Positions 1 through 8,446 of a stretch of DNA of 64,000 nucleotides are shown in pieces. The notes beneath the pieces are model-generated. The model saw only the letters and a program-made list of their open reading frames with translations. It was not told the origin of the DNA and made no database searches. The stretch comes from Anabaena sp. UHCC 0204 (lineage in GTDB: Bacteria; Cyanobacteriota; Cyanobacteriia; Cyanobacteriales; Nostocaceae). Made by a program: the position numbers and the translations under genes. The stretch lies in NCBI RefSeq assembly GCF_009711975.1, contig NZ_VIKW01000019.1:1-64000 (forward strand), read 5' to 3'. How positions within the stretch are numbered: position 1 is the first letter of the stretch; each line of letters begins with the position of its first letter.

Positions 1-117
1 GGTATTGATAATTATTTGGGAATAAAAAATGAATTTATCTATAACAAAATGAACGAAAAAATATTTAAGCTATTTCTTAATATTATAATATTTTTTATAT
101 ATGATGAGCAATTAGAA

Positions 118-546
118 ATGATATTGACTCAAGAAGAGGCATTGAAAGATATTCAAAATAATTTGATGTTAGAAGGTCAGAATATCTTAGAATCAAAAAT
201 GAATTTTGAATTAAATGAATTTGAATATTTACAAGCAGTAAATCAGGATCAACAAGAAGAATTTTTTAATGAGTACAAAATGAAAAATAATCTACATACT
301 GACATAGTAGAATTAAACTTTTATGACCATTTATTTTCTATTTTTGAACAATTAAGTTCTATACAAACCACAAAATGGCAATCATTTATATTAGAGAATA
401 TACGGCTACAAAATTATTATGATGCTAATAAATTACTGGTAGACTGCTTAAATCTCGCTTCCCCAGAAATGCGATCGCACATTGAAGACACCCTACTATT
501 ACCCATTCAAGAACTAGAAAAACGTCCATTCAAACATCAAGAATAA
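118..546 (+). CDS. hypothetical protein
   Basis: I do not recognise this protein. The reading frame is open from a TTG at 16, but the first 34 residues of that version are low-complexity Lys/Ile/Phe-rich, so the ATG at 118 (142 aa, starting MILTQEEALKDIQ) is the more believable start; another in-frame ATG lies at 49. The product is acidic and rich in Glu, Asn and Gln, probably all-helical, with no membrane segment or signal peptide. Its last third is less AT-rich and contains a HIP1-like GCGATCGC, so it sits comfortably in this genome. It stops 29 bases before the convergent Uma2 gene. Function unknown. Confidence 0.55.
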   Translation: MILTQEEALKDIQNNLMLEGQNILESKMNFELNEFEYLQAVNQDQQEEFFNEYKMKNNLHTDIVELNFYDHLFSIFEQLSSIQTTKWQSFILENIRLQNYYDANKLLVDCLNLASPEMRSHIEDTLLLPIQELEKRPFKHQE

Positions 547-574
547 CTTGACTAAGAAAGGGAGAATTTCAAAA

Positions 575-1159
575 TTATTCCTTATCCTCAAAATTAACAT
601 CTTGATAAATGTCAATTAAACTAATCTCAAAATCAAGGTATTGCAACTTGACAATATCATTTTCAGATTTATATTCTCGAAAAATCCATTCTCCCTCATT
701 AGTTTTGCTATAGTGCATCACTTGATATTGATTTTGTTCCACTAAAACATATTCTTTAAATTGGGGAATAGAACGATAAAAAGTAAATTTATCACCTTGA
801 TCATAATTTTTTGTAGATTTAGATAAAACCTCAACAATTAATAAAGGATTAGTCACAGTAGTATTATTTTTACCTGCATAAATAGGCTTTCCATCAGTTA
901 CAATCACATCAGGATAAGTATATTCTCGATATTCAGGAATCCATAAACGCACATCTCCAATAAAAACACGATATTTTTTTCCTCTAATAACATATAATAA
1001 AGATGATGCAAAATTAAGCGCGATTTGATTATGATTTGTCGTGCCACCAGTCATAGGAATAATTTCTCCATCGCGATATTCGCTTTTATAAAGTGCTTTT
1101 TCTTCTAATTCTAAATATTCTTCAGGGGTGTAAATATGTTTGCGAGTTTGTACTTGCAT
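575..1159 (-). CDS. Uma2 family (DUF820) endonuclease-like protein
   Basis: A 194-aa member of the Uma2/DUF820 family, a PD-(D/E)XK-fold nuclease-like family greatly expanded in cyanobacteria. The N-terminal YTPEEYLELEE, the central YPDVIV (acidic residue) and LLIVEVLSKST (Glu of the E-V-[LI]-S motif) are the expected landmarks in order, and the length is typical. The biological role of the family is not established; many copies are scattered in each genome, and two more are in this window at about 57 and 63 kb. It is a single gene, downstream of pgk on the same strand with a 73-base spacer. Confidence 0.9.
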   Translation of the reverse strand: MQVQTRKHIYTPEEYLELEEKALYKSEYRDGEIIPMTGGTTNHNQIALNFASSLLYVIRGKKYRVFIGDVRLWIPEYREYTYPDVIVTDGKPIYAGKNNTTVTNPLLIVEVLSKSTKNYDQGDKFTFYRSIPQFKEYVLVEQNQYQVMHYSKTNEGEWIFREYKSENDIVKLQYLDFEISLIDIYQDVNFEDKE

Positions 1160-1232
1160 ATTGTTTTCCTTAATTTGGTTAATTGCAGAGAATGAAGGAC
1201 AAAGCCAAAAACTTTATCCTTCATACTTTCAA

Positions 1233-2441
1233 TTATGCTTCATCCAAAGCTGCAATACCAGGTAAAACCTTACCTTCTAGCAACTCCAAACTAGCACCAC
1301 CACCGGTAGAAATATGGCTCATTTGATCAGCCAAACCTACCTTTTCTACAGCGGCTACAGAGTCACCACCACCGATAATGGTTGTTGTGCCGGTTTTGCC
1401 GATTTCTGCTAAAGTATGTGCGATCGCTTCTGTACCCGCAGCAAATTTATCAAACTCAAACACACCCATTGGACCATTCCAAATCACAGTCTTACAATCA
1501 GCCAAAGCCGCTTGGAAAACCTTGATAGAATCGGGACCAATATCTAAACCCATACCATCGGCAGGGATATTTTCAATGCTGACAGTAGTAGCATTAGCAT
1601 CAGGCGCAAACTTATCTGCGGAGACAATATCTGTAGGTAGCAACAAAGCCACACCACGTTCTTTAGCCTTAGCTTCCAAAGCCTTAGCTAATTCCAGCTT
1701 ATCTTCTTCTACCAAAGACTTACCAACACTCAAACCACGGGCTTTATAGAAGGTAAAAATCATCCCTCCGCCAATGATCAACTTATCGCACTTTTCTAAC
1801 AGGGTTTCAATTACGCCGATTTTGCTAGAAACCTTAGAACCGCCGATAATAGCCGCCAAAGGACGCTTAGGTTCTTCAATTGCACTTTGTAAGTATTGCA
1901 ATTCCTTCTCAACCAAGTAACCAGCCACAGAAGGACTGAGAAACTTAGTTACACCCTCAGTAGAAGCATGGGCGCGGTGTGCAGTACCAAACGCATCATT
2001 TACATAAAAATCAGCATTTGCAGCCAATTTCTTCGCAAATTCAGGTTCGTTCTTTTCTTCTTCCTTGTAGAAGCGGACATTTTCCAACAACAGCACTTGG
2101 CCATTTTGCAAAGCGCCAACTTTGGCAGCTACATCATCACCTATACAGTCATCAGTCTTGACAACTTCTTGTCCCAACAACTCAGAAAGGCGTTTAGCAA
2201 CAGGTGTTAAACGTAATTTATCATCTACTCCCTTGGGACGGCCAAAATGACTTGCTAAAATGACCTTAGCTCCCTTTTGGGTTAAATCCTTAATTGTTGG
2301 TAGCGCCGCCCGAATCCGGGTATCATCGGTAATGTTGCCTTGATCATCCACAGGCACGTTAAAATCAACCCGTACCAAAGCGCGTTTTCCAGATATATCA
2401 GCCGCAGATAAACTTGCTAAACTTTTTTTCGACACAGCCAA
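1233..2441 (-). CDS. pgk: phosphoglycerate kinase
   Basis: Cytosolic enzyme that interconverts 3-phosphoglycerate plus ATP and 1,3-bisphosphoglycerate plus ADP, used in the Calvin cycle and glycolysis. The 402-aa length is standard. Visible signatures: RVDFNVP near residue 24, the SHFGRPKG substrate loop near 64, [11 protein letters not shown] near 200 (nucleotide-binding side), GPMGVFEF near 325 and [11 protein letters not shown] near 358. It is divergent from the universal stress gene at 2524, so the 82-base spacer must hold both promoters. Start ATG at 2441 fits the conserved N-terminus ([20 protein letters not shown]). Nothing looks unusual. Confidence 0.98.
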   Translation of the reverse strand: MAVSKKSLASLSAADISGKRALVRVDFNVPVDDQGNITDDTRIRAALPTIKDLTQKGAKVILASHFGRPKGVDDKLRLTPVAKRLSELLGQEVVKTDDCIGDDVAAKVGALQNGQVLLLENVRFYKEEEKNEPEFAKKLAANADFYVNDAFGTAHRAHASTEGVTKFLSPSVAGYLVEKELQYLQSAIEEPKRPLAAIIGGSKVSSKIGVIETLLEKCDKLIIGGGMIFTFYKARGLSVGKSLVEEDKLELAKALEAKAKERGVALLLPTDIVSADKFAPDANATTVSIENIPADGMGLDIGPDSIKVFQAALADCKTVIWNGPMGVFEFDKFAAGTEAIAHTLAEIGKTGTTTIIGGGDSVAAVEKVGLADQMSHISTGGGASLELLEGKVLPGIAALDEA

Positions 2442-2523
2442 ATTCTCCTGATTGTCTTTTTGTTATTGTTTTGAAAGTATGTCCATCAAGATTTTACCGG
2501 AGTGAGGTGTGTCCAGGTGAGAT

Positions 2524-2931
2524 ATGTTTAAAACAGTTTTATTTCCAATTGATCAAAGTCGTGAAGCACGAGAAGCTGCTGACCTAGTTACTAAGGTTGT
2601 GCAGCAGTTTAGTAGCCGTCTAGTATTGCTGTCAGTTGTCGAAGAACCAGCCCCAGACGCACCTGCTGAAGATGCAATGATGTCTCCAGAAGCCGTTGCG
2701 AAACTACTGGAAAATGCCCAAGCCTTATTTCAGCAACAAGGCATCAAAGCGGAAGTCATAGAGAAACAAGGCAACCCTGCTTTTACTATCTGTGATGTTG
2801 CTGATGAGGTGGGGGCAGATTTAATTATTATGGGCTGTCGCGGGTTAGGGCTAACTGATGAAGGTCTAACTGATAGTGTTACAAATCGGGTGATTAATCT
2901 TTCACCCTGTCCTGTATTGATTGTTCCTTGA
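2524..2931 (+). CDS. universal stress protein (UspA family)
   Basis: A 135-aa single-domain Usp protein. It opens with FKTVLFPIDQSREAREA, the beta1 strand and acidic residue of the Usp fold. It ends with the ATP-binding type signature G-x2-G-x9-G-[ST], visible as MGCRGLGLTDEGLTDSVTNR followed by CPVLIVP. The insertion of LTDEGLTD in the glycine loop is slightly longer than the usual GxxG-9x-GS. Usp proteins are cytoplasmic and often bind ATP or AMP; the role here is unknown. It is divergent from pgk. Downstream lies a short hairpin (CCTCTCCCTTCCAGGGGGAGG, about 2967-2987). Confidence 0.92.
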   Translation: MFKTVLFPIDQSREAREAADLVTKVVQQFSSRLVLLSVVEEPAPDAPAEDAMMSPEAVAKLLENAQALFQQQGIKAEVIEKQGNPAFTICDVADEVGADLIIMGCRGLGLTDEGLTDSVTNRVINLSPCPVLIVP

Positions 2932-3002
2932 TATTAGAAATAAGGAGTCAGTAGGGGTAAAAATTCCTCTCCCTTCCAGGGGGAGGAGATCAAGGAGTGG
3001 GG

Positions 3003-3194
3003 TATAACGCTCGTGAAACCAAAACCGTCATTAAACAAAATATTAGTTTAGCAGTAATTCCCAACTTAGCCGCATTAGGACTAGCCGCAACCGTCGGAAT
3101 GCACCCATTAGCAGCGACAGTAGTACATAATGGGTCAGCTATAGCAGCAGGTTTAAATGGTTTACGTCCATTGATGCACAAAGATGAAGAATAG
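3003..3194 (+). pseudogene. C-terminal remnant of a P1B-type (heavy-metal) ATPase
   Basis: The open frame encodes about 63 residues from ARETKTVIKQNISLAVIPN through HNGSAIAAGLNGLRPL to the stop. That pattern (R-x-T-x-x-x-I-x-Q-N followed by two hydrophobic helices and a H/N-N-G-S-A/LN-x-LRPL tail) is the last two membrane helices of P1B-type metal-transporting ATPases. The metal-binding, phosphorylation (DKTGT) and ATP-binding parts are absent, and the upstream sequence is a repeat-like spacer without an in-frame continuation. It is therefore read as a gene fragment left by deletion or rearrangement. A GTG at 2997 could start it, but translation as a functional protein is doubtful. Confidence 0.7.
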
Positions 3195-3209
3195 GGAACA
3201 GTGATTTTC

Positions 3210-3321
3210 GGCGTTGCTGAATTAGGGTATGAAATTCAAAAATCAATGATTTCAAACTCTTACTCTCTGTAGACTCTGCGCCTCTGCGTGAAACAAAATC
3301 ATACTCTTAATCAGCAACACC
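3210..3321. repeat. MITE-like repeat with GGCGTTGCTGA ends (copy 1)
   Basis: A 112-bp element with imperfect terminal inverted repeats GGCGTTGCTGA (3210-3220) and TCAGCAACACC (3311-3321). It contains a CTCTGCGCCTCTGCGTGA heptad block in its right half. Similar elements lie at 40559-40669 (complete) and 38874-38958 (left end only), and the heptad block is also found inside smc. No ORF. Probably a non-autonomous mobile repeat. Confidence 0.8.
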
Positions 3322-3370
3322 TGATTTTTTATCTGCGTTTATCTGCGTTCAATAAATTAGGATTAATCAT

Positions 3371-3631
3371 TTATTTTTGATAGTGAAATCTACAGGAAAT
3401 AATCGTTAATTCTGCTTCAGAAATTTCATAAACTAACCGATGTTCAGAATCAATTCGTCTTGACCAATATCCTGATAAATTTGCTTTTAAAGGTTCTGGT
3501 TTACCAATACCTTCAAAGGGATTTCTAATAATGTCTTTAATGAGTAAATTCACTCTTTTTAAGAGTTTTTTATCATTTTCTTGTAGCCAAAGATAATCTG
3601 ACCAAGAAGCTTCAGTAAAAGTAATTTTCAT
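3371..3631 (-). CDS. yoeB: YoeB-type toxin (Txe/YoeB family)
   Basis: An 86-aa ribosome-dependent mRNA interferase of the RelE superfamily, YoeB branch. Family landmarks are clear: the N-terminal F-x-E-x-S/A-W-x-DYLWLQE, the central INDLIKDIIRNPFEGIGKPEPLK-like segment (here LIKDIIRNPFEGIGKPEPLK), then LSGYWSRRI, EHRLVYE and the C-terminal FHYQK with the catalytic His/Tyr region. It overlaps the upstream antitoxin gene by four bases (ATGA type), so the two are co-translated. A second YefM/YoeB pair is at 59761-60257. The toxin looks intact. Confidence 0.93.
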   Translation of the reverse strand: MKITFTEASWSDYLWLQENDKKLLKRVNLLIKDIIRNPFEGIGKPEPLKANLSGYWSRRIDSEHRLVYEISEAELTIISCRFHYQK

Positions 3632-3882
3632 GGATCAATTAATTCTTTCACTGATTTTTTACCTGATTTGGCTTGTTTAATAGATTCCATCAAATGTTCA
3701 GCATTAGCTGGATTTGATAATAAATATAATGTTTCTTGCCAAGAATTGAATTCATCTAAAGACATTAAAACTGCTTGTTGTCCTTGATCATTACAAACAA
3801 TAGTTGGTTCTACATCAAGAATAACTCTATTAATGAGTTCATCTAATTGGTGTTTGGCTTGGTTGCTTGTAATTGCTTTCAT
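3628..3882 (-). CDS. yefM: YefM/Phd family antitoxin
   Basis: An 84-aa antitoxin of the Phd/YefM family that would bind and neutralise the YoeB toxin encoded immediately downstream and repress the shared promoter. The N-terminal DNA-binding half shows the family pattern MKAITSNQAKHQLDELINRV ... PTIVCNDQGQQAVLMSLDEFNSWQETLYLL, and the acidic/basic C-terminal tail (SIKQAKSGKKSVKELIDP) is the toxin-binding part. Start ATG at 3882 fits the family. The four-base overlap with yoeB supports a two-gene operon. Confidence 0.93.
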   Translation of the reverse strand: MKAITSNQAKHQLDELINRVILDVEPTIVCNDQGQQAVLMSLDEFNSWQETLYLLSNPANAEHLMESIKQAKSGKKSVKELIDP

Positions 3883-3947
3883 TTTTAACCTTTTAGATTT
3901 ATATTAAAGATAGCATAGATAAATAAGAATTTTTTGGTAAAGAAGCA

Positions 3948-4089
3948 CTATTCGGTATTTAAGTTTTTAAGAATTTTCTGGGCTAAAAATTCCTTAATTT
4001 CTGTATGTCTTGGTACAGCCTCAATGACAAATTGCCCAGTATCCTCCTTCCGTTGCTCTCTCAATGATGGCTGTTAACTCTGCTTTCAT
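3948..4089 (-). pseudogene. hicBA remnant: HicB N-terminus joined to HicA C-terminus
   Basis: Reading the minus strand from 4089, the first 22 codons (MKAELTAIIERATEGGYWAIC) are a typical start of a HicB-type antitoxin. The frame then stops, and in the next frame EAVPRHTEIKEFLAQKILKN followed by LNTE and a stop at 3948 matches the end of a HicA toxin (VPRH-x-EI-x-E...). Everything between is missing, so this appears to be an internal deletion that fused the two genes out of frame. It is downstream of the YefM/YoeB pair's promoter side and has no function as a protein. The HicA part rests on a short motif. Confidence 0.65.
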
Positions 4090-4130
4090 AGCAATTTCCA
4101 AAAGAAGTCTACTATATTTTAAACGATGAT

Positions 4131-4259
4131 TAAGTAGGTAGATGCTAATCACCCAACTATGTAACGAACTGTAAATTACCCAAAACTCTTGGGATTGCTG
4201 CGTTCCACTCCGTTCCACTCGCAATGACATAGTTATAAGTTTTCCCACCTACCTACTTA
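4131..4259. repeat. palindromic MITE-like repeat, TAAGTAGGTAG ends
   Basis: A 129-bp palindromic element with perfect 11-bp inverted ends TAAGTAGGTAG (4131-4141) and CTACCTACTTA (4249-4259). Inside is a second inverted pair, AACTATGT and ACATAGTT. The core holds the tandem CGTTCCACTCCGTTCCACTC, a motif seen in repeat hairpins of many bacteria. No coding capacity that resembles a gene. It sits just upstream of the hicBA remnant and may have taken part in its decay. Confidence 0.6.
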
Positions 4260-4748
4260 GTTACAATATCAGCGATCGCACTATCACCCATCACGAAAAA
4301 TCTCTCTAAAACTCTTACCTTCGCTTATTCGTTTCTATGCCTTCGGCACGCTACGCGAACGTGGTTCAATTTCCATATTTTTGCATTTTAATAAATTTTA
4401 AAGCACAATTAACCTTCAATAGTATTCATAAACACAGATAAACATAGATAAAGAAAAATAAATGAATTTGGTGATCCTGTGCAGTCCAGCATAAAATTAG
4501 TATTAGAGATAGCAAAATATAAATCAGTCCCAAATCCTCACTGTGTATGACTTTGGGAATATTTAACTTTTAATTTTTAATTTTTAATTGGTATTAGTAT
4601 GAGAATTAGGTTAAATTTAATTAAGATTCTAGACAAACTTCATGGATCTGCCATAAGCAAACCGACGTTTTATGGCTCAAATTACAAAATGGATTTATAA
4701 ACATCCGTTACAAAAGCAGTCATATTAGTATCTAGAGGCAAATTAAAG
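4260..4748. other. non-coding region upstream of ftsH
   Basis: No gene is visible in these 489 bases. A short palindromic repeat with TATGCCTTCGGCACGCTACG lies around 4335-4360, related to hairpins at 40741, 49060 and 58220. Around 4568-4590 there is a heptad run of TTTTAAT units. The remainder is AT-rich and presumably holds the ftsH promoter; no confident -35/-10 pair was picked. Confidence 0.6.
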
Positions 4749-6635
4749 ATGAAATTCTCTTGGAGAGTCGTAGCACTCTGGTCAGTGCTGGCTTTAGTAA
4801 TTGGCTTTTTCTTTTGGCAAGGCGCTTTCGCAGGCGCTCCTGCGGACATGAGTAAAAATGCCGCTAACACCCGTATGACCTATGGTCGCTTTCTAGAATA
4901 CTTGGACGCAGACCGCGTTACCAATGTGGATCTTTACGATGGTGGTAGAACCGCAATTATCGAGGCTAATGACCAAGACATTGAAAACCGCACTCAACGC
5001 TGGCGGGTAGATTTGCCGATAAATGCTCCTGAATTAATTCAAAAGCTCAAACAGAAGCAAGTTAGTTTTGATGCCCATCCCATGCGAAATGATGGTGCAA
5101 TCTGGGGACTTTTGGGTAATTTAATCTTCCCAGTTTTATTGATTACAGGATTATTCTTTTTGTTCCGTCGTTCTAATAATCTTCCCGGCGGTCCTGGACA
5201 AGCGATGAACTTCGGCAAATCCCGCGCTCGTTTCCAAATGGAAGCGAAAACTGGGGTAAAATTTGACGATGTGGCGGGAATTGAAGAAGCAAAGGAAGAA
5301 TTACAAGAAGTTGTTACTTTCCTGAAACAACCTGAAAAATTTACTGCTGTTGGGGCGCGGATTCCCAAGGGTGTGCTGTTAGTTGGACCTCCAGGAACTG
5401 GTAAAACTCTACTAGCAAAAGCGATCGCTGGTGAAGCAGGTGTTCCTTTCTTTAGTATTTCCGGTTCGGAATTTGTAGAAATGTTCGTGGGTGTGGGTGC
5501 TTCCCGTGTCCGTGATTTGTTCAAGAAAGCTAAAGATAACGCTCCCTGTATCATCTTTATTGATGAAATTGACGCTGTAGGTCGTCAACGGGGTGCAGGT
5601 ATCGGTGGTGGTAATGATGAACGGGAACAAACCCTCAACCAACTATTAACAGAAATGGATGGTTTTGAAGGCAACACCGGGATTATTATTATTGCGGCTA
5701 CCAACCGTCCTGATGTCCTCGATGCAGCCTTATTGCGTCCCGGTCGTTTTGATAGACAAGTACAGGTAGATGCTCCAGACATTAAAGGCCGTTTGGAAGT
5801 ATTGCAAGTTCATGCCAGAAATAAGAAATTAGATGAAAGTGTATCCTTAGAAGCGATCGCTCGTCGAACTCCTGGTTTTAGTGGTGCAGATTTAGCTAAC
5901 CTCCTCAATGAAGCCGCTATTCTCACAGCTAGAAGACGCAAAGAAGGCATCACTTTACTAGAAATTGATGATGCTGTAGACCGGGTAGTTGCTGGGATGG
6001 AAGGTACTCCTTTGGTAGACAGCAAGAGTAAGCGTTTGATTGCTTACCATGAAATCGGACACGCTTTGGTGGGGACTTTACTTAAAGATCATGACCCCGT
6101 GCAGAAAGTGACTCTGATTCCTAGAGGACAAGCCCAGGGTTTAACCTGGTTTATGCCTAACGAAGAACAAGGTTTAATCAGCCGTTCTCAGTTAAAAGCC
6201 AGAATCACAGGGGCTTTAGGTGGTCGTGCTGCTGAAGAAGTAGTTTTTGGACCGGCAGAAGTGACAACTGGTGCAGGTGGAGACTTACAGCAGTTGTCAG
6301 GAATGGCACGACAAATGGTAACTCGATTTGGGATGTCTGATTTAGGTCCTTTATCCTTGGAAAGCCAACAAGGTGAAGTATTCCTCGGTCGTGACTGGAC
6401 AACCCGTTCTGAGTATTCTGAAGCGATCGCTTGTCGCATTGATGCCCAAGTCAGAATAATTGTGGAAGAATGCTATAAAAACGCTAAGAAGATGATGCGT
6501 GATCATCGTAGTCTTACAGATCGTTTGGTTGATTTGCTCATTGAAAAAGAAACCATTGATGGTGATGAATTCCGTCAAATTGTGGCTGAATACGCCGAAG
6601 TACCTGATAAATCTCAGTTTGCACCTCAACTGTAA
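4749..6635 (+). CDS. ftsH: ATP-dependent zinc metalloprotease FtsH (FtsH2-like)
   Basis: Membrane-anchored AAA+ protease, 628 aa. One hydrophobic segment at residues 6-24 and another at about 120-140 flank a lumen/periplasm-facing domain. Then come the AAA module with Walker A GPPGTGKT (213-220), Walker B IIFIDEID (about 268-275) and the second region of homology ending RPGRFDRQ. The zinc protease motif HEIGH (434-438) is HEXXH with Ile where most family members have Ala. The C-terminus ([15 protein letters not shown]..., ...[17 protein letters not shown]) most resembles the cyanobacterial FtsH2 / plastid VAR2 type that degrades damaged photosystem II D1 protein; that specialisation is inferred. 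A rho-independent terminator follows. Confidence 0.97.
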   Translation: MKFSWRVVALWSVLALVIGFFFWQGAFAGAPADMSKNAANTRMTYGRFLEYLDADRVTNVDLYDGGRTAIIEANDQDIENRTQRWRVDLPINAPELIQKLKQKQVSFDAHPMRNDGAIWGLLGNLIFPVLLITGLFFLFRRSNNLPGGPGQAMNFGKSRARFQMEAKTGVKFDDVAGIEEAKEELQEVVTFLKQPEKFTAVGARIPKGVLLVGPPGTGKTLLAKAIAGEAGVPFFSISGSEFVEMFVGVGASRVRDLFKKAKDNAPCIIFIDEIDAVGRQRGAGIGGGNDEREQTLNQLLTEMDGFEGNTGIIIIAATNRPDVLDAALLRPGRFDRQVQVDAPDIKGRLEVLQVHARNKKLDESVSLEAIARRTPGFSGADLANLLNEAAILTARRRKEGITLLEIDDAVDRVVAGMEGTPLVDSKSKRLIAYHEIGHALVGTLLKDHDPVQKVTLIPRGQAQGLTWFMPNEEQGLISRSQLKARITGALGGRAAEEVVFGPAEVTTGAGGDLQQLSGMARQMVTRFGMSDLGPLSLESQQGEVFLGRDWTTRSEYSEAIACRIDAQVRIIVEECYKNAKKMMRDHRSLTDRLVDLLIEKETIDGDEFRQIVAEYAEVPDKSQFAPQL

Positions 6636-6661
6636 AGTTTTTTGTCAGATATGAAATTGAT

Positions 6662-6691
6662 GGGGATGGTAAATATCATCCCTATTTTTTT
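6662..6691 (+). terminator. rho-independent terminator after ftsH
   Basis: GGGATG (6663-6668) pairs with CATCCC (6677-6682) and is followed by TATTTTTTT, 27 bases after the ftsH stop codon. Confidence 0.75.
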
Positions 6692-6728
6692 GTCTAGTGT
6701 TGAAATTAATACTGTGACCGCAAGATGG

Positions 6729-6758
6729 GTTGATCATCATGAATGAAAAATAGTATAA
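6729..6758 (+). promoter_or_regulatory. sigma-70-type promoter of the cyclic-nucleotide-binding gene
   Basis: TTGATC (6729-6734) and a perfect TATAAT (6753-6758) with an 18-base spacer. The -10 box lies inside the longest possible reading frame of the next gene, which argues that translation begins downstream at 6803 rather than at 6743. Confidence 0.55.
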
Positions 6759-6802
6759 TTTGCTGCATTCTTGTATTACTCAACTCACTTGGAACTACTT
6801 TT

Positions 6803-7171
6803 ATGTTAATTTCTTTATCAACAATCACTATTTTCCAAGGACAACCTAACCCTAAAGTATTTGCACCAGGTGAAATCATTTTTGCAGAAGAACAACCTGG
6901 TGATTCCATGTATGGCATTCTGGAGGGAGAGGTGGAGATATTAGTTAATGGTAAAATAGTAGAAACAATTAAAACAGATGAAGTTTTTGGTACAGGTATA
7001 CTTGTAGGGAAAAAAAAGAGGACTTATACAGCGATCGCTAAAACCGATTGTAAACTAGCTTTTCTGAATGAACAAGGATTTCTCTTTGCTGTTCAGGAAA
7101 CACCCATGTTTGCTATCCAAGTGATGAAAAGTTACACAGAACGTCTTAGTCGCTTACAACACCTTGTTTAA
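6803..7171 (+). CDS. cyclic nucleotide-binding domain protein (Crp/EPAC-type sensor, no effector domain)
   Basis: A 122-aa single-domain protein from ATG 6803. The cNMP-binding beta roll is clear: F-x-PGEIIFAEEQPGDSMYGILEGEVEI, then GTGILV and the phosphate-cassette region shortened to KKKRTYTAIAKTDCKLAFL. There is no helix-turn-helix or other output domain, so it may act as a stand-alone sensor subunit. The usual R of the phosphate-binding cassette (GE-x-A-L-x-x-x-x-R-A/S) is not obvious, so nucleotide binding is uncertain. An upstream start at 6743 would add 20 hydrophobic residues but would cover the predicted promoter. Transcribed in the same direction as ftsH, past its terminator. Confidence 0.8.
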   Translation: MLISLSTITIFQGQPNPKVFAPGEIIFAEEQPGDSMYGILEGEVEILVNGKIVETIKTDEVFGTGILVGKKKRTYTAIAKTDCKLAFLNEQGFLFAVQETPMFAIQVMKSYTERLSRLQHLV

Positions 7172-7521
7172 ATAGCAATACAATAATCCCTTTAAAAAGA
7201 GGGACTTTGAGGAATTTAGCCTCCCCTTTTTCAAGGGGATCTCGATTAATTCTGATACTTTTCAAACACCCTCTAAAAACTCAAGTTTATTACTATATAA
7301 AGCAGAATTTGTAAAACTTCCCTAGTCTATAAATAATTTATAACTTTTGTTAGATGAATAACTAGCTTTTTAGCTCTAATTTTGAATTGTGCTGATAGCA
7401 GCTAAATTGGCAAAAAAACAATATGCTTTTACTGAATTTCACCTGTAACTCAGATTATTAGCTAATCAATCAAGCTCTGCCAATTTGAAAAGTATTCACA
7501 TTCAATTAATGGAGAATAATA
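7172..7521. other. intergenic region with two hairpins
   Basis: No gene seen in this 350-base AT-rich gap. Two small hairpins, CCC...GGG at 7188-7203 and CCCCTTTTTCAAGGGG at 7223-7238, lie just after the preceding stop and may end transcription. A ribosome binding site AATGGAGAATAATA precedes the next ATG. Confidence 0.5.
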
Positions 7522-7893
7522 ATGGCACATTTATTCAATCAAGTAATCAATACTATCAAGTTTATATTGCAAGAGTTTGAAATTAAGCGTGTTTTTACTG
7601 TTGTTTTAGTTGGTTTTTTAATGCTAACAACAAGTTTAAACTCTAGTATTGAGTCTGGACGTAGCAGCGACAATATCACCAGAAAACTGAACAAAATTGT
7701 CCGTCAGGATGATGCTGATAGACCCAAAACCACAGGAGAATGGAATAAAGAAGCTCGTGAAACAGAAGATGATCCTGTGGAAAGAGCTAAAAGAATTGCT
7801 AAAGAATCTGGAGAAGCTTTAAAACAATGGGGTTCTGTATACTCTGATACCGCTAATAAAAGTGCAAACGACCTCCAAAACAATAATAAATAG
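7522..7893 (+). CDS. small membrane-anchored hypothetical protein (DUF6658-like)
   Basis: A 123-aa protein with one hydrophobic segment at about residues 26-42 (VFTVVLVGFLMLTTSL) and a charged, hydrophilic remainder (KTTGEWNKEARETEDDP..., SGEALKQWGSVYSDTANKS). There is no lipobox Cys, so it is more likely a membrane-anchored or secreted protein than a lipoprotein. The organisation resembles the small cyanobacterial DUF6658 family (hydrophobic anchor plus short helical tail), but I judge this only from architecture. GGAGA five bases before ATG supports the start. Single gene; function unknown. Confidence 0.7.
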   Translation: MAHLFNQVINTIKFILQEFEIKRVFTVVLVGFLMLTTSLNSSIESGRSSDNITRKLNKIVRQDDADRPKTTGEWNKEARETEDDPVERAKRIAKESGEALKQWGSVYSDTANKSANDLQNNNK

Positions 7894-7948
7894 GGTTACA
7901 GCAATTCTCCTTTTGAAAGAATCTCAGTATTTTTCGGGTGCGTTATGC

Positions 7949-7986
7949 GATCGCACTTGATGAATCTAACCTATGAGCGCGATCGC
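7949..7986. repeat. solo copy of the HIP1-containing 30-bp repeat
   Basis: GCGATCGCACTTGATGAATCTAACC... matches the unit of the tandem array at 10796-11033, including the flanking HIP1 octamers. Another diverged solo copy is at about 9988-10013. Confidence 0.6.
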
Positions 7987-8092
7987 TTCTCAAAATGCAG
8001 GTTTTGCGGAAAGAAGCTGACTATATCACAAGATAACACTAAGCGGCAATGTGGGCTAACGTAAAGCTCACCTTCGCTGTTTTTTCAAATTC

Positions 8093-8446
8093 TCACGCTG
8101 CTTTCGCTAGTGGCATGAATATTTCAACGGATTCAAACGGTACAGATATTTTGTCTTCTTCTGTCCGTTCAATTAATCCCAGTTCTTCCAGGCGATTTAC
8201 GTCTGTGTGTACGTTTGAATAGTTTCTTTCGGCTGTTTTTGCCAGCGCGTAAATACTGCATGGCTCTATTTTGCTTAGAGTATCAAGCAAATCAAGTCGA
8301 GCAGGCGTTAGCTCGCTAAAAAGTGATTTTGCAGATTCAAATGAAAGTCTAAAATTTACTGGCTTTCCAATTTCGGAGTCTTTAATTTGTTGACGAGCGG
8401 CTCGGATTGCAGAACCACCTTTGACTACTTCAATAATTGCTTTCAT
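8093..8446 (-). CDS. HTH regulator / TumA-like antitoxin (HVO_A0114 type)
   Basis: A 117-aa protein whose second half is a winged helix-turn-helix: LTPARLDLLDTLSKIEPCSIYALAKTAERNYSNVHTDVNRLEELGLIERTEE. The N-terminus MKAIIEVVKGGSAI is typical of HVO_A0114-family putative DNA-binding proteins. Many of these are encoded directly after a small DUF6516/TumE-type toxin and act as its antitoxin and autoregulator. Here the ATG overlaps the stop codon of an upstream frame that is only about 30 codons long (8443-8538), so the partner appears truncated. The remaining regulator may be an orphan antitoxin. Confidence 0.7.
   Translation of the reverse strand: MKAIIEVVKGGSAIRAARQQIKDSEIGKPVNFRLSFESAKSLFSELTPARLDLLDTLSKIEPCSIYALAKTAERNYSNVHTDVNRLEELGLIERTEEDKISVPFESVEIFMPLAKAA

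Noticed and set aside
4021-4248. 75-codon minus-strand frame
   Set aside because: Most of it is translation of the palindromic repeat at 4131-4259; only its last 22 codons are meaningful, as the HicB start of the remnant called at 3948-4089.
5039-6629. Several 60-170-codon minus-strand frames opposite ftsH
   Set aside because: Shadow frames of a strongly conserved plus-strand gene, with Ser/Pro/Arg-rich non-protein-like content.
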